Shown here: positions 9,686 to 19,400 of the stretch, in pieces
Layout: every line of letters starts with the position of its first letter
Position numbering within the stretch: position 1 is the first letter of the stretch
Source of the DNA: Cellulomonas wangleii
GTDB taxonomy: Bacteria; Actinomycetota; Actinomycetes; Actinomycetales; Cellulomonadaceae
Reading direction: 5' to 3'
DNA: 64,000 nucleotides
Assembly (NCBI RefSeq): GCF_018388445.1
Contig: NZ_CP074405.1
Location: forward strand, 3,410,001 to 3,474,000
Position numbers and translations under genes: made by a program
The notes under the pieces: model-generated
What the model was told of the DNA's origin: nothing
Seen by the model: only the letters and a program-made list of their open reading frames with translations
Database searches by the model: none

Positions 9686-10456
9686 GTGATCGAGATCCTC
9701 AGCCCCTCCGAGGTGTCCCGTGCCCGGGACACGGGAGCCCTGGTCGCCGAGATCCTGCAGACGCTGCGCCGCCGCGCCACGGTCGGCACCAACCTGCTGG
9801 AGATCGACCGGTGGGCGCAGCAGATGATCGTCGACGCCGGTGCGCAGTCCTGCTACGTCGACTACGCGCCGTCGTTCGGCCGCGGCCCGTTCGGCCACTA
9901 CATCTGCACGGCCGTCAACGACGCCGTCCTGCACGGCCTGCCGCACGACTACGCGCTGCGCGACGGGGACCTGCTGACGCTCGACCTGGCGGTGTCGCTG
10001 CGCGGGATCGCCGCGGACTCCGCGATCAGCTTCGTCGTGGGCACGCCGCGCGACCCCGCCGACGTCGCGCTCATCGAGACGACCGAGCGCGCGCTGGCCG
10101 CCGCCATCGCCGCCGCGCGGCCCGGGGCCCGCGTCGGTGACCTCTCGCACGCCATCGGCACCGTGCTCACCGACGCCGGGTACCCCGTCAACACCGAGTT
10201 CGGTGGGCACGGCATCGGCACGACCATGCACCAGGACCCGCACGTGCCCAACACCGGCCGTCCCGGCCGTGGCTACCCGCTGCGTCCCGGCCTGCTGCTC
10301 GCCCTCGAGCCGTGGGTCATGGCGGACACGGACCGGCTCGTCACGGACCCCGACGGCTGGACGCTGCGCAGCGCGACGGGCTGCCGCACCGCGCACAGCG
10401 AGCACACCGTGGCGATCACGCAGGACGGCGCGGAGATCCTCACGCTCCCGCGCTGA
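9686..10456 (+). CDS. map: Type I methionine aminopeptidase
   Basis: A 256-residue protein of the usual length for type I MetAP, which removes the initiator methionine from nascent proteins in the cytosol. All five metal ligands can be located: D100 and D111 in the LLTLDLAV...IAADSA segment, H175 in FGGHGIG, E208 in LALEPW and E239 in SEHTVAI. The substrate-contacting histidine in VLHG (H83) is also present. The GTG start has a GAAGGA ribosome-binding site seven bases upstream. There is no N-terminal SH3-linker extension. The gene is transcribed toward the eCIS operon and ends at a shared hairpin. Its placement beside an eCIS is probably incidental. Confidence 0.95.
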   Translation: MIEILSPSEVSRARDTGALVAEILQTLRRRATVGTNLLEIDRWAQQMIVDAGAQSCYVDYAPSFGRGPFGHYICTAVNDAVLHGLPHDYALRDGDLLTLDLAVSLRGIAADSAISFVVGTPRDPADVALIETTERALAAAIAAARPGARVGDLSHAIGTVLTDAGYPVNTEFGGHGIGTTMHQDPHVPNTGRPGRGYPLRPGLLLALEPWVMADTDRLVTDPDGWTLRSATGCRTAHSEHTVAITQDGAEILTLPR

Positions 10457-10470
10457 GGCCGCCCCGCCGC

Positions 10471-10499
10471 CCTCGCCGTCCCGACGGGCTGCGGCGAGG
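10471..10499. terminator. Bidirectional hairpin terminator between map and the eCIS operon
   Basis: An 8-bp perfect inverted repeat (CCTCGCCG / CGGCGAGG) with a 13-base loop lies in the 52-base gap between two convergent stops. No strong T-tract follows on either strand, which is common in GC-rich actinobacteria. The position makes a shared terminator the simplest reading. Confidence 0.55.
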
Positions 10500-10508
10500 T
10501 CCCGACGG

Positions 10509-11015
10509 TCAGCCGAGCAGCAGCATCGCCGCCACGAACGCCGCACCGGCACCCAGCAGGCCGGACACCAGCGCGACCACCCACGTGCGGGGGTGCCCGC
10601 ACGGCACCGGCACGGGCACCTCGACCACCACGGGCGCGGGCTCCGGCGCCGGGGGCGGCGGCAGCAGCAGCGGCGCCTGCGGCGGCGTCAGGTCCCCGCC
10701 GCACCGCACGCACGGACCGCGCGTGTGCCCGTTGTGCTCCCCGCAGCCGTGGCAGACGACGACGACGTCCGCGACCTCGCCCTCGACGCCGGGCGACCGG
10801 CGCACGGCGCCCGGGTCGGTGTCCCCGTGGGGCGCCCCCGCGCCGCCACGGTCGGCCCAGAACAGCGGGAAGTCGCACTGCGGGCAGAACCCGGACGCGT
10901 CACGGCGCAGCAGGTCCAGCGCCGTGCGTGTGCCGCACTCGGGGCACACGGTCAGGGTGCCTCCCGCCGCACCCGCACGCGCCGGCAGCACCGGCTCACG
11001 GACCACCTCGGTCAT
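10509..11015 (-). CDS. Tail-anchored zinc-ribbon protein, last gene of the eCIS operon
   Basis: 168 residues. Two zinc-ribbon knuckle sets are visible: C24/C27 with C44/C47, and C88/C91 with C102/C105. A Pro-rich linker (about 111-140) leads to one C-terminal hydrophobic helix at about 145-167, which ends the protein. This is a tail-anchor topology with the ribbons in the cytosol. The ATG overlaps the stop of the gpI-like gene (ATGA), placing it in the eCIS operon. I do not recognise a named family. An adaptor that tethers the particle or its cargo to the inner face of the membrane is plausible, since several actinobacterial CIS act inside the producing cell, but this is inference. Confidence 0.75.
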   Translation of the reverse strand: MTEVVREPVLPARAGAAGGTLTVCPECGTRTALDLLRRDASGFCPQCDFPLFWADRGGAGAPHGDTDPGAVRRSPGVEGEVADVVVVCHGCGEHNGHTRGPCVRCGGDLTPPQAPLLLPPPPAPEPAPVVVEVPVPVPCGHPRTWVVALVSGLLGAGAAFVAAMLLLG

Positions 11016-11551
11016 CGGGACCCCTCCTCGGGTCGCGGCCACACCGTGCGACCGCCCACCACCAGCTCGACCCGCACGTGCGCCGGCACCTCGGCACGCA
11101 CCAGCTCGACCAGCTCGTCCTGCGTCAACCGCCCCGGGGTGGTGGCCTCGAGCCGCACCCACGCGGTGTCGTCGTCCGGCTCCTCGCCCAGCGGGTGCAC
11201 ACCACCGCCGTCCACGACCCGCGCCGGCCCGCCGGTGTACCCCTCCAGCAGCAGGCGCAGCCCGTGGGCCGTCCCCCGCCACGGCAGCGCGGCCGCGCCG
11301 GCGACGAGCAGGTCGCGCTGCAGGTCGTCGGGGAGGTCCGCGTCCAGACCGGGCAGGCCGATCCAGCGGGCCAGGTACCGGACCATCTCCGGCGGCGCGA
11401 GCCGCGGGTCCGCGAGGTGCGGCAGGGAGTCCGGGTGGGCGAGCAGCGTCTCCGCCTCGGCCTGGAAGATCCGCACGAAGCGCGCGAAGAAGTCCTCCGC
11501 GACCATCCCGCCGGGGAGCTGCGCCAGCAGCCAGTCGTCAGCGCGTCCCAC
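11012..11551 (-). CDS. eCIS baseplate wedge protein, P2 gpI-like (Afp12 position)
   Basis: 179 residues with the typical start of the phage-tail-protein-I/TIGR02242 group: LLAQLPGGM followed by a conserved helix ending in a 'TLLAHPDSLPHL.DP..APPEMVRYLA.W.GLP' pattern. The C-terminal half (about residues 115-179) has a beta-rich stretch typical of the eCIS form. It would join the J/gp6-like protein in the baseplate wedge that surrounds the spike and attaches to the sheath. GTG start chosen because homology begins immediately. A short frame, 11538-11599, precedes it and overlaps the upstream stop but does not extend the family. The 45-base spacing is unusual for this tightly packed operon. Confidence 0.85.
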   Translation of the reverse strand: MGRADDWLLAQLPGGMVAEDFFARFVRIFQAEAETLLAHPDSLPHLADPRLAPPEMVRYLARWIGLPGLDADLPDDLQRDLLVAGAAALPWRGTAHGLRLLLEGYTGGPARVVDGGGVHPLGEEPDDDTAWVRLEATTPGRLTQDELVELVRAEVPAHVRVELVVGGRTVWPRPEEGSR

Positions 11552-11596
11552 GGTCCACCCCCGCCGTCGTCGGCACCGCCGTCGTCAGCACCGCCG

Positions 11597-13552
11597 TCAT
11601 CGCACGACCACGCGGTGCCCGGCGGACAGCAGCAGCGTGTCCGCGTCGATCGTCAGGGACTCCCGTCCCTCGCCGACGCGCCGCCCGTTGCGCAGGTCGT
11701 ACCCGAACAGCGTGACCTCGTCGACGCCGAGGACGCCGTCGACGCCCTCGACGACCTGCGCGACAGCCGTCGCGGTGAGCGTCTGGCCGAACGGCCAACC
11801 GGTGCCCTGCGGACCACCGACCAGGGGGTGCACGAACCGCGTGAGCGCCTCGACGACGCGCTCGCGCACGGCCTGCGCGGGCCGCCCGGGGACCGCCCGG
11901 ACCAGCGCCGCGACGGACACCCCGTGGTAGTACGGCGCCCCCAGCCCCACCGAGACCCCCACGGTCCGGCGCCGGTCCAGCTCGGCGGCGACGGTGTCGA
12001 GCAGCCGCGGGGAGAGCACGAAGTCGTCGATCGTGTGGCTGCGCGGGTCCGTGCGCACCTGCGGCACGAGCAGCACGTGCACCGGTCGCACCGGCCCGTC
12101 GGGAGGCACGACCAGGCACCGGGCCCGCGCGACCTCGACGGACGCCTGCCGGACCACCTGCTCGAAGTCCGACGCCGTGACCGCACGCTGCCCCGCGCGC
12201 AGCGCCAGCGGCCCGCGCACCTTGGCCTCCTCGACCGTCTCGGCGTCGACGCCACCCGTGGCCGGGACCAGGTTGGTGACCGAGCGCACCGACGGCAGCG
12301 CGGTGCGCAGCGACGTCAGCGTGCGGGCACCGACGTTGCCGCGCGACCCGCCGCCGGTCCGGTAGCCGGTGACGCGCACCTGCGCACCGTCCGGCGGGAC
12401 GGCGCCGTGCCGGCGCGTGCGGCCGTCGGGCTGGCGGACGGCGGGGCCGAAGCGCACCTCACCCGTCGCGGAGTCCCACACGACGTGCCGGTCGTCCGGG
12501 CCGGAGGCGGAGAAGTCGGGGACCTCGTCCCACTCGGTCGCGCCGGTGCGGTCCACGACGACCACGCGCTCGTCCGGGCGCCGCGTGGCGACCGGTGCGG
12601 CGGACACCGCGAACCGCTGGCCCGGGCGCCCGTCGGACCGCCCCAGCACCTCGGCCGGCATCGCCTGCGCGTGCTCCGCGGGCACGCCGACGCCGACCGT
12701 GCGCACCTGCACGGAGCCCACGTGCGGGGACGCCTGGTACGCGGGGCGGCCGTCGGCGCGGTCGAGCAGCCGCGCCCGCAGCCAGTACGCGGTCGTGCCG
12801 CCGATCGTCAGGGGCGCGTGCCGGTCGCCGACCAGCAGCGTGACGGTGCCGTCGCGGTTGAGCCCGCCCGTGGTGTCGTCGTCCACGACCGTGGGCACCC
12901 ACGCCTCACCGCTCCACACCTCCCACGCCAGGGGCGGCCGGGTCGGGTCCACGCCGATGCCCTCGGCGTGCGCGGTGACGTCCAGGCGCAGCACCAGGTC
13001 CGCGAGCGGGCCGGTGCAGCCCAGGTACAGCGCGTCGCCGTCGCGGATCGGTGACGACGGGAAGCAGCGCACGGACTCGCCGGGCACCTGCAGCGCCTCC
13101 CACGCGTCGGTGGACGCGGCGCCGTCGGGCCCGGCCGTCCGCGCCGCGACCAGCACGGGCGGGACCGCGACGGCCTCGGCGGACGTCGCGAACACCACGG
13201 CGTCCTGGCCCCCCACCGTCACGGTCGACACCGTGGTGCCCGCGGGCACCACCACGGGCTCGGTGGCCGGTGCGGCCAGCAGGAACGTCAGCCGCGTGCG
13301 CGCCACCGACGGGGGGAACGGCTCGACGCCGACGAGCTCCAGGAAGTGCGCGTACATGCGGTCCGGCACCTGGTTGACGCGGTACAGCACCATCTCCCCG
13401 ACCCACGCGAAGAGCTCGACGAGCGCGACGCCGGGGTCCGACAGGTTGTGGTTGGTCCACTCGGGCGTGAAGCGCGGGATGAGGCGCTTGGTCTCGTCGA
13501 CGATGTCCTGGAACCGGCGGTCGTCGAGGTTCGGCGGGTCGAGCGGCGGCAT
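11597..13552 (-). CDS. eCIS baseplate assembly protein, gpJ/gp6-like (Afp11)
   Basis: 651 residues matching the putative baseplate assembly protein family found in eCIS loci (TIGR02243 type). The N-terminus has the hallmark LDDRRFQDIVDE.....P.FTPEWTNHN.SDPGV.L.EL.AW..E...YR.NQVP segment (about 9-65). A central beta-rich insertion follows. The C-terminus carries the baseplate-J core, with NVGA...L....P.V..V.N...A.GG.D.E..E..K.R.P (about 400-440) and a final 'GVDGV..V..V.L' strand. It forms the iris-like wedge that links spike hub to sheath. The downstream gene is 45 bases away, and its own ATG lies one base after the gp25 stop. No frame damage is seen. Confidence 0.92.
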   Translation of the reverse strand: MPPLDPPNLDDRRFQDIVDETKRLIPRFTPEWTNHNLSDPGVALVELFAWVGEMVLYRVNQVPDRMYAHFLELVGVEPFPPSVARTRLTFLLAAPATEPVVVPAGTTVSTVTVGGQDAVVFATSAEAVAVPPVLVAARTAGPDGAASTDAWEALQVPGESVRCFPSSPIRDGDALYLGCTGPLADLVLRLDVTAHAEGIGVDPTRPPLAWEVWSGEAWVPTVVDDDTTGGLNRDGTVTLLVGDRHAPLTIGGTTAYWLRARLLDRADGRPAYQASPHVGSVQVRTVGVGVPAEHAQAMPAEVLGRSDGRPGQRFAVSAAPVATRRPDERVVVVDRTGATEWDEVPDFSASGPDDRHVVWDSATGEVRFGPAVRQPDGRTRRHGAVPPDGAQVRVTGYRTGGGSRGNVGARTLTSLRTALPSVRSVTNLVPATGGVDAETVEEAKVRGPLALRAGQRAVTASDFEQVVRQASVEVARARCLVVPPDGPVRPVHVLLVPQVRTDPRSHTIDDFVLSPRLLDTVAAELDRRRTVGVSVGLGAPYYHGVSVAALVRAVPGRPAQAVRERVVEALTRFVHPLVGGPQGTGWPFGQTLTATAVAQVVEGVDGVLGVDEVTLFGYDLRNGRRVGEGRESLTIDADTLLLSAGHRVVVR

Positions 13553-13553
13553 G

Positions 13554-13991
13554 TCAGGAGTCCTCGCGGGGGATCACGTAGAAGGGGAAGACCAGGTTGC
13601 GGCGGTCGTTGGTGGACCGGACGCGGTAGTCGATCTGGATGTGGAGCAGGCCGGACTCGCCGGGGTCCTGCACGGGACGCACGTCCTCGACGTCGACCCG
13701 CGGCTCCCACTGGGCCAGCGCGTCGCGCACGGCCTGGCGCACCAGCCCGACGAGGTTCGGGGTGATCGGCTCGAAGAGCAGGTCCCAGATGCGGCAGCCG
13801 AACGCGGGGCGCATGAGGCGCTCGCCGGGGGCGGTGAGCAGGACGACACGCATGGCGTCCTCGACGTCACCGGTCCCGTCGGTCATGGCGATCGACCCGG
13901 TGTGGTCGACCGCGAAGGGCCAGGCGAAGCCGCGGCCGACGAAGTCCGCGGCCGCCGTCATGCGCGCCGACGGGTGCTGGAGGTCGCTCAT
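13554..13991 (-). CDS. eCIS baseplate gp25/gpW-like protein (Afp9)
   Basis: 145 residues of the W/gp25 'lysozyme-like' baseplate family, which in phage T4, T6SS (TssE) and eCIS starts sheath polymerisation and is not enzymatic. The N-terminal half has the family pattern GRG.AWPF..D..G.IA...G..DVE.A.R..L.T.PGERLM.P.FG, including the conserved E-x-L/R region. The C-terminal half has WEPRVDVEDV and a beta-hairpin finishing near FPFYVI. The ATG overlaps the spike gene's stop by one base (TGATG), and its stop is one base before the next ATG. Size and motif order are standard for Afp9. Confidence 0.93.
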   Translation of the reverse strand: MSDLQHPSARMTAAADFVGRGFAWPFAVDHTGSIAMTDGTGDVEDAMRVVLLTAPGERLMRPAFGCRIWDLLFEPITPNLVGLVRQAVRDALAQWEPRVDVEDVRPVQDPGESGLLHIQIDYRVRSTNDRRNLVFPFYVIPREDS

Positions 13992-15745
13992 CAGTTGATC
14001 GCCACCGGGTTGCCCACGACCTTCGTCGGCCCCGACGCGGAGACCTCGGCGGTGCCGCTGGCCTTGAGCGCGACCTGCGCGCCCGTGACCTCGACCTTGG
14101 CGGTGCCCTCGATCCTCACGGTCGTGCCCTTCAGCCGCAGCTCGTTGTCCGCCTGCACCGCGACGTCGGTGCCGCGCACGGTGACCTTGCCCGTGCCGTC
14201 CAGCTCGATCGACGACGACCCGGCGACGATGCGCAGCGGGACCTGCCCCACCTCGAGGACCGCCCGCTGCTGCGAGATCCGCAGCCCGTGACCGGCGGCG
14301 CCCAGCGCGAGCTCGACGTACGCGTCGTCACCCGACTCGCCGTCGCCCAGGACGAGGCGCTGACCGTGGCGCGAGTGCAGGGCCCGCACGCGCGGACCAC
14401 CCTGGGCGCGCACGGTCTGCGGCGGCAGCGCCTGCGCGGAGTGCAGCCCGCCCAGCACGACCGGCCGGCTGACGTCGCCGCCCTCGAACGCGACGAGCAC
14501 CTCGTCCCCCGGCTCGTGCTGCAGGACCATGCCGCCCGCGCTGCCGCCGCCGGGCGCGAGCACGCGGGCCCAGTCGGACGACGTGCGGTCCGACGCGGTC
14601 ACGAACGTGACGCGCACGCGACCCAGGCGGTCCGGGTCGTCGGTGCTGTTGACGGTCGCGACGACGAGCCCGGTGTGCCGCGCGGACCGCACGGCCCGCT
14701 CCCCCGTGGCGCCGCCCAGGCGGACCGGCTCACGGTCGCCCGCGACGAACGTCGTGCGCGAGGCGCGACCGTCGAACCGGTGCTCGACCTCCTGCACGTA
14801 GTACGTGCCGTCGAGGGGGCCGCCCTCGACGACCTCGACCTCGCCACCGGGCACGACCTCGGGCAGCAGCGGGCCGCGCCCCTGCGCCTCGACGCGGCCG
14901 TGCCGGGCGGCCACGGCCTGCGCGCGCACCCGCGCCTCCTCGGCGGAACGCACCTGCAGCCCGCCGACCTGGATCTGCGGCGTGGCGCCCCCGGCGTCCA
15001 CCCGGGCGGTGAACCCGGCGCGCGGCGCCGGTGCGTCGGCGGTGGCGCGCACGGACGTCGTGGTCGCGGCGTCCCAGCCCTGCACGACGTACGTCGCGTC
15101 GGGACGTCCCACCTGGCGCGCGGACAGCTCCTCGAGGTCCACGCCGACCGTCAGGCGCGGGCGGCGCGACCCGGACGCGGTGCCGTCGGCCCGCCGCCAC
15201 ACGCGCAGCGTCGTGCCGTCGACCACCCAGTCGAGCCCGGAGGCGACCGCGAGCTCGTCGACCAGCCCGAGCGGCGAGTCCGCCTGCAGGTGCCACGGCT
15301 CGGTGCGCGCGACCGGCCAGCCCTGGACGGTCAGACGGGCCGCGCGGGCCAGCTCGGCGACCACCTGGGAGGCGTCGACGTTGGCGCGCGCCACCACCCC
15401 CGCGTCGGTGGTCAGCGCGTACGCGCCGTCGTGGGCCGTGACGGTGGTGGTGCTGCCGCGGTCGTCCGCGCGGGTGCCCAGCGCCGTGACGGTCCCGGTG
15501 AACAGGGCCGTGCCGTCGACGCGCACCTCGACGTCCTGCCCGATCGCGAGGCGCGAGGTCACCAGCCGGTACCCGCGGTCCACGAACGTCAGCGACGCCC
15601 GGCCGACGGTCCGCACGCCGCGCTGCACCCGCACGTCGAGCAGGTCGTCGAGCTCCGTGACGCCCAGCGCGCGCCCACCGAGGCGCACGTCGAAGGACGT
15701 GTGCACGAGCGGGTTGAGCCGGGCGGTCCCGACGTCCGTGCTCAC
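13991..15745 (-). CDS. eCIS central spike, VgrG/gp27-gp5-like (Afp8)
   Basis: 584 residues. The first 350 or so correspond to the gp27-like hub, with a 'FVDRGYRLV...L.IGQ.VEV..DG..LFTG.V' barrel. Around residues 370-450 is the OB-fold, with VNSTDDPDRLGRVRV and 'HEPGDEVLVAFEGGD..RPVVLGGLHSA', the signature of VgrG/gp5 spikes. The C-terminal 120 residues alternate short strands, consistent with the trimeric beta-helix needle. No C-terminal toxin extension is present; the protein ends after the needle. A PAAR tip is not encoded next to it. The GTG start overlaps the previous stop (GTGA). Confidence 0.93.
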   Translation of the reverse strand: MSTDVGTARLNPLVHTSFDVRLGGRALGVTELDDLLDVRVQRGVRTVGRASLTFVDRGYRLVTSRLAIGQDVEVRVDGTALFTGTVTALGTRADDRGSTTTVTAHDGAYALTTDAGVVARANVDASQVVAELARAARLTVQGWPVARTEPWHLQADSPLGLVDELAVASGLDWVVDGTTLRVWRRADGTASGSRRPRLTVGVDLEELSARQVGRPDATYVVQGWDAATTTSVRATADAPAPRAGFTARVDAGGATPQIQVGGLQVRSAEEARVRAQAVAARHGRVEAQGRGPLLPEVVPGGEVEVVEGGPLDGTYYVQEVEHRFDGRASRTTFVAGDREPVRLGGATGERAVRSARHTGLVVATVNSTDDPDRLGRVRVTFVTASDRTSSDWARVLAPGGGSAGGMVLQHEPGDEVLVAFEGGDVSRPVVLGGLHSAQALPPQTVRAQGGPRVRALHSRHGQRLVLGDGESGDDAYVELALGAAGHGLRISQQRAVLEVGQVPLRIVAGSSSIELDGTGKVTVRGTDVAVQADNELRLKGTTVRIEGTAKVEVTGAQVALKASGTAEVSASGPTKVVGNPVAIN

Positions 15746-16407
15746 GCGTCACCCCGCGGGACGGACAGGACGGTGCCGGGGCGCAGGTCCAGCGGGTCGT
15801 CGATGCCGTTGGCCTGCGCGAGCGCACGCCACCGCGTCGGGTCGCCGTAGTGCTGCGCGGCGATGCGGTCCAGCGTCTCGCCGGCCTGCACCCGGTGGAC
15901 GCGGTGCGGCTGGGGCGTGCCCGACGTGGGGTTCTGCGGGCCGAACGCGCGCGACGGCTCGTACTGCCGCAGCTCCAGCCCCGCCCGGGCCCGCAGCGGG
16001 GTCCCCGACGCGGAGAAGTACGTGAACGTCAGCTCGAGGGCCGCGACCACCGCCGTGAACGAGTGCAGGTCGCCCCAGTGGAACGTGACGGTCGGCGGGC
16101 GGACGTTGCCCGTGGCCTCGTCCGCACCCGGCAGCGACGGGTCGACCTCCATGAGCTCCAGCAGGCGTCCGGTGTGCCGGGTGACGTCGGTGCCGTCGTG
16201 CGTGGTGTCGAAGAACAGGTCGACGCTGAGCACGCCGGACGACGACCCGGCGTACCGCAGCCGGGGCACGCCGCGGCCCGGGCGCGGGTCGCCCACCCAG
16301 TGGTTCTCCCGCGTGAGCTGCAGCTGCGCCGGGTTGAACAGGCAGGGCACCTTCTGCCCGCCCTCGATCTCGAGGAACGCCTTGACCGGGGCCGTCGTCG
16401 CCGTCAT
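15742..16407 (-). CDS. eCIS LysM-containing inner tube/baseplate adaptor (Afp7)
   Basis: 221 residues. The first 165 form the tube-like adaptor of the 'CIS tube' family, with KAFLEIEGGQKVPCLFNP at the N-terminus and a VDLFFDTT segment around residue 80, as in gp53/Afp7 proteins. The final 50 residues are a LysM domain (VQAGETLDRIAAQHYGD...W..LA.ANGI..P..L.PG..L.VP). In eCIS this protein joins the inner tube to the spike; the LysM binds within the baseplate rather than peptidoglycan. The ATG at 16407 overlaps the stop of the 1011-aa gene upstream (ATGA), and homology begins at this residue. Confidence 0.92.
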   Translation of the reverse strand: MTATTAPVKAFLEIEGGQKVPCLFNPAQLQLTRENHWVGDPRPGRGVPRLRYAGSSSGVLSVDLFFDTTHDGTDVTRHTGRLLELMEVDPSLPGADEATGNVRPPTVTFHWGDLHSFTAVVAALELTFTYFSASGTPLRARAGLELRQYEPSRAFGPQNPTSGTPQPHRVHRVQAGETLDRIAAQHYGDPTRWRALAQANGIDDPLDLRPGTVLSVPRGDA

Positions 16408-19400
16408 GAGAAGACCTCCCGCGTCCGGCGCCAGGTGCGCCTCTCGTCCTGCTCGGCCAGCCGTTCCTCGACGAGCCGCACGACGCGGTCGTCGAGCTCG
16501 TGCTCCAGCCACGACGTCAGCTCGGCGCGCAGCCGGCGCTCGACGTCCGCGTGGGGTGGGCGTACCTCGTCGTGCACGGGGGTCCTCTCCTGGCCGGCCG
16601 GCGGCAGCCACCGCCGGACGACGGTGGCGCCCGCGGCCGAGGCGGGGGTGGCAGGGGCGGCACCGGGCGCGCCGCGGGTGGCCGCGGGCGGGAGCCCGCC
16701 GGACGCGGGTGCCGTGGGCGGTGCGGTGACGGGGTCGTGGCGCACGACCGTGCGCGGCGGCAGCACCGTCAGGCGTCGGACGACGCCCGCCGCGGCGAAC
16801 GCCGGGGCGGGTGTGAGGGCGCCGGCGACGGTCGCGTGCGCCCCGGACGTCGACGGGCCACCCGCCGCTGCGCGACCGGTGGGCACGCGGCTCCGTGCCC
16901 CGTGCGACGTCGGGTGCGGGACCGCGGGAACCGCCGGTGCGCCGGGCAGTCCCCGACCACGGGGGGTGCTCGGCGCGCCGAGCGGGGCGACGGACGTCCC
17001 GAGCCCGGGGACCGGTGCCCCGGCGCGCCCGGGGCCGCCACCGGACGCGAGGAGCGCGGCGGCCGACCCGCTGCCCCGGCGCGCGACGGCAGGGAGTACC
17101 GGTGCGGCGACGGCCGTGCGCAGCGCGCCGGCGGGCGCGGTGGCGCGGACCCCGACGGGCTGGACCGCACGGGCGAGCTCCCCGGCCCCCCGCAGCGACG
17201 CGACAGCGGGCGTGCGAGCCGCCGGACCGCCGGCGCGCACGACGGAGCGTCGCACCGCTCCTCCGGTGGGCGCCGGTCGGGGTGCCGACCCGGCGTGCCC
17301 GTGCGGGTCGCCGCCGGTGCCGACGGGTGTGCCACGGGCCGGTGCGGACGTCGCGCGCGGTGCGGCGGAGGCCGCGGCGAGCGGAGCCGCGACGGACCTC
17401 GCGGTGGCCGGTGCCGACGCGGGCGTCGCGGCAGGCGGTACCGACACGGGCGTCGCGGCACGGGACGTCGGGACGGGTGCCGCGCCGGGTCCCGCCGAAC
17501 CGGGTCCCGTCGAACCGGGTTGCGCCGAGCCGGGTCCCGCCGAACCGGGTCGCGCCGGTCCGCCCGGCCGCGAGACAGCGGCCGGCACCATGACGTGGGT
17601 CGCGGCCTGCGGGGCGCGGGCCGCGGCGGCGACGGCCGGTGCTGCGGGGGCGAGCGACCGGCGCACGGTGCTCGGCTGCACGTCCTGGGCGCCCGCGGCG
17701 GGGCGCGACCCGACGGCCGGTCCGGCTGCCGGGGCGATGCCCGGGGCGACGGGCCCGACGGGACGGGCTCCTGCCCGGGCGCCGGTGGCCGGTGTGCGGG
17801 TGGCCGCCCGCAGGGAGGGGTGGGCGGCGGTGCCGTGACGCCCGACAGGCAGCGCGGGCGCACCCGTGCCGAGCCCGGCCGAGCGCCGCACGAGGCCGCG
17901 CCGGTGGCCGGCGCCCGGCACCCGCCCGGCGCTGCGCCCGGACGCGACCGGGCCGATGCCGTGCGCGCCGGGCATCGCCGACGCGGTGGCCAGGGAGCCT
18001 GCGTCGGACGATCCCGCCAGGGATCCGGGCACGCCCGGGCGACCCGTCAGGACGCGTCCGCGGTCGACGGCGCCCGACGCCGGGGGCAGGGCGGGGTCGC
18101 GACGGCCCGGGGCCCCCGCGGCGGACGGTGACGCCGGAGACCCGACCGCAGCGGGCCACGCCGGCACCGACAGGCCGGTCCGGTCGGATGCCGTCGTGGA
18201 GCGGGTCTCCGCAGCCCACCGCCGCACCGCAGCGACGGGCCCGCGACCCGAGAGGGTCGTGCCGGGGACGGAGACACGCACGTCGAGGTCGCGCGGCCCG
18301 CGCAGCGCCAGCGCGGCGCGGCGCACGGGCCCGGCGAGGGCAGCCGTCGCGGTCGGCAGACCGGCTGCCGGGTGGCGCACCGCGCCGGCGCGGGGTCCTG
18401 CGAGAGGTCGGTGCAGCGTCCCGACCCGTCCGGGCTGCTCGCCGGCGCCCGGGGAGGAGTGGGCGGGCGCGGGCGACCCGGTCGGCCCGCCCGTCGCACC
18501 CGCACCCCCGGCGAGGGGTCGGTCGGCGAGGGGTCGCTCCGGCCTCGCGCCGGCGGCGGGAGGCCGCCCGGGCTCCCGCGCGGCGGGGCCCGCGGTGCCG
18601 TCGGCGGCGGTGCGCCCGGTCGCGGTGCGCCCGGTCGCGGTGCGCCCGGTCGCAGGGCGCTCAGTTGCAGTCCGCTCGGTCGCAGTCCGCTCGGTTGCAG
18701 TCCGCTCGGTGACGGACCGGCGCGCGACCTCGGACGCGCGCTCGGCGCGCGCAGCCGCGTGGCGGCGCACCGCGGCACCCGCGTGGACCTGGCGGCGCAC
18801 CAGCGCACCCCCGGGACCGGGGCGACCGGAGGGGGCAGCGGCGCTGCCGGGGACCGTCGGGCTCGTCGGCGCCGCAGCGCCCGGCGCGGGACGGCCGGGA
18901 GACGGCTGCTGCGGCGCCGTGGTCGGCCCCGGGCGGCCCCGGGCGGTCCGGCGTCGTGGGGCGACGTCGGAGGGGGTGGTCATGGTGCCGACCGCGCGGA
19001 CCGCGTCGGGCAGGCGCATCGGCACGACGCGCGGCGCGAGGCGTGCCTGGACCGCGCCGGGGCGGTGGCCGCGCTCGTCGGGCAGCCGGTCCGCCGAACG
19101 CGGCAGGCCACGCGGGCGGCCACCGAGAGCGGCGACGACGCCGGCGTCCTGCGCGGCGCGTGCCCGACGCTCGGCGGCCAGGCCGGGCGACCACCAGCGG
19201 GGCGGACGCACGTCGTCGACCACGCGGACCGGGGCGGGCGCGGCGGCGGGGCCCGCGAGCGCGCGCCGCACGGCCACGGGGCGTCCGGTGCCGGCCGCGA
19301 ACCGCACGGCGGCGGACGCGAGCGACCCGATCGCGGCGGGGCGCGCCCGGCCGACGGGGCCGGGCCGCCGCCACCGCTGCGCGACGGCGGCGCCCAGCGG

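Noticed and set aside
11538..11599. A 20-codon frame overlapping the end of the gp6-like gene, as a possible true N-terminus of the gpI-like gene
   Set aside because: It is in a different frame from the gpI-like gene and ends before it; the family homology starts at the GTG at 11551.
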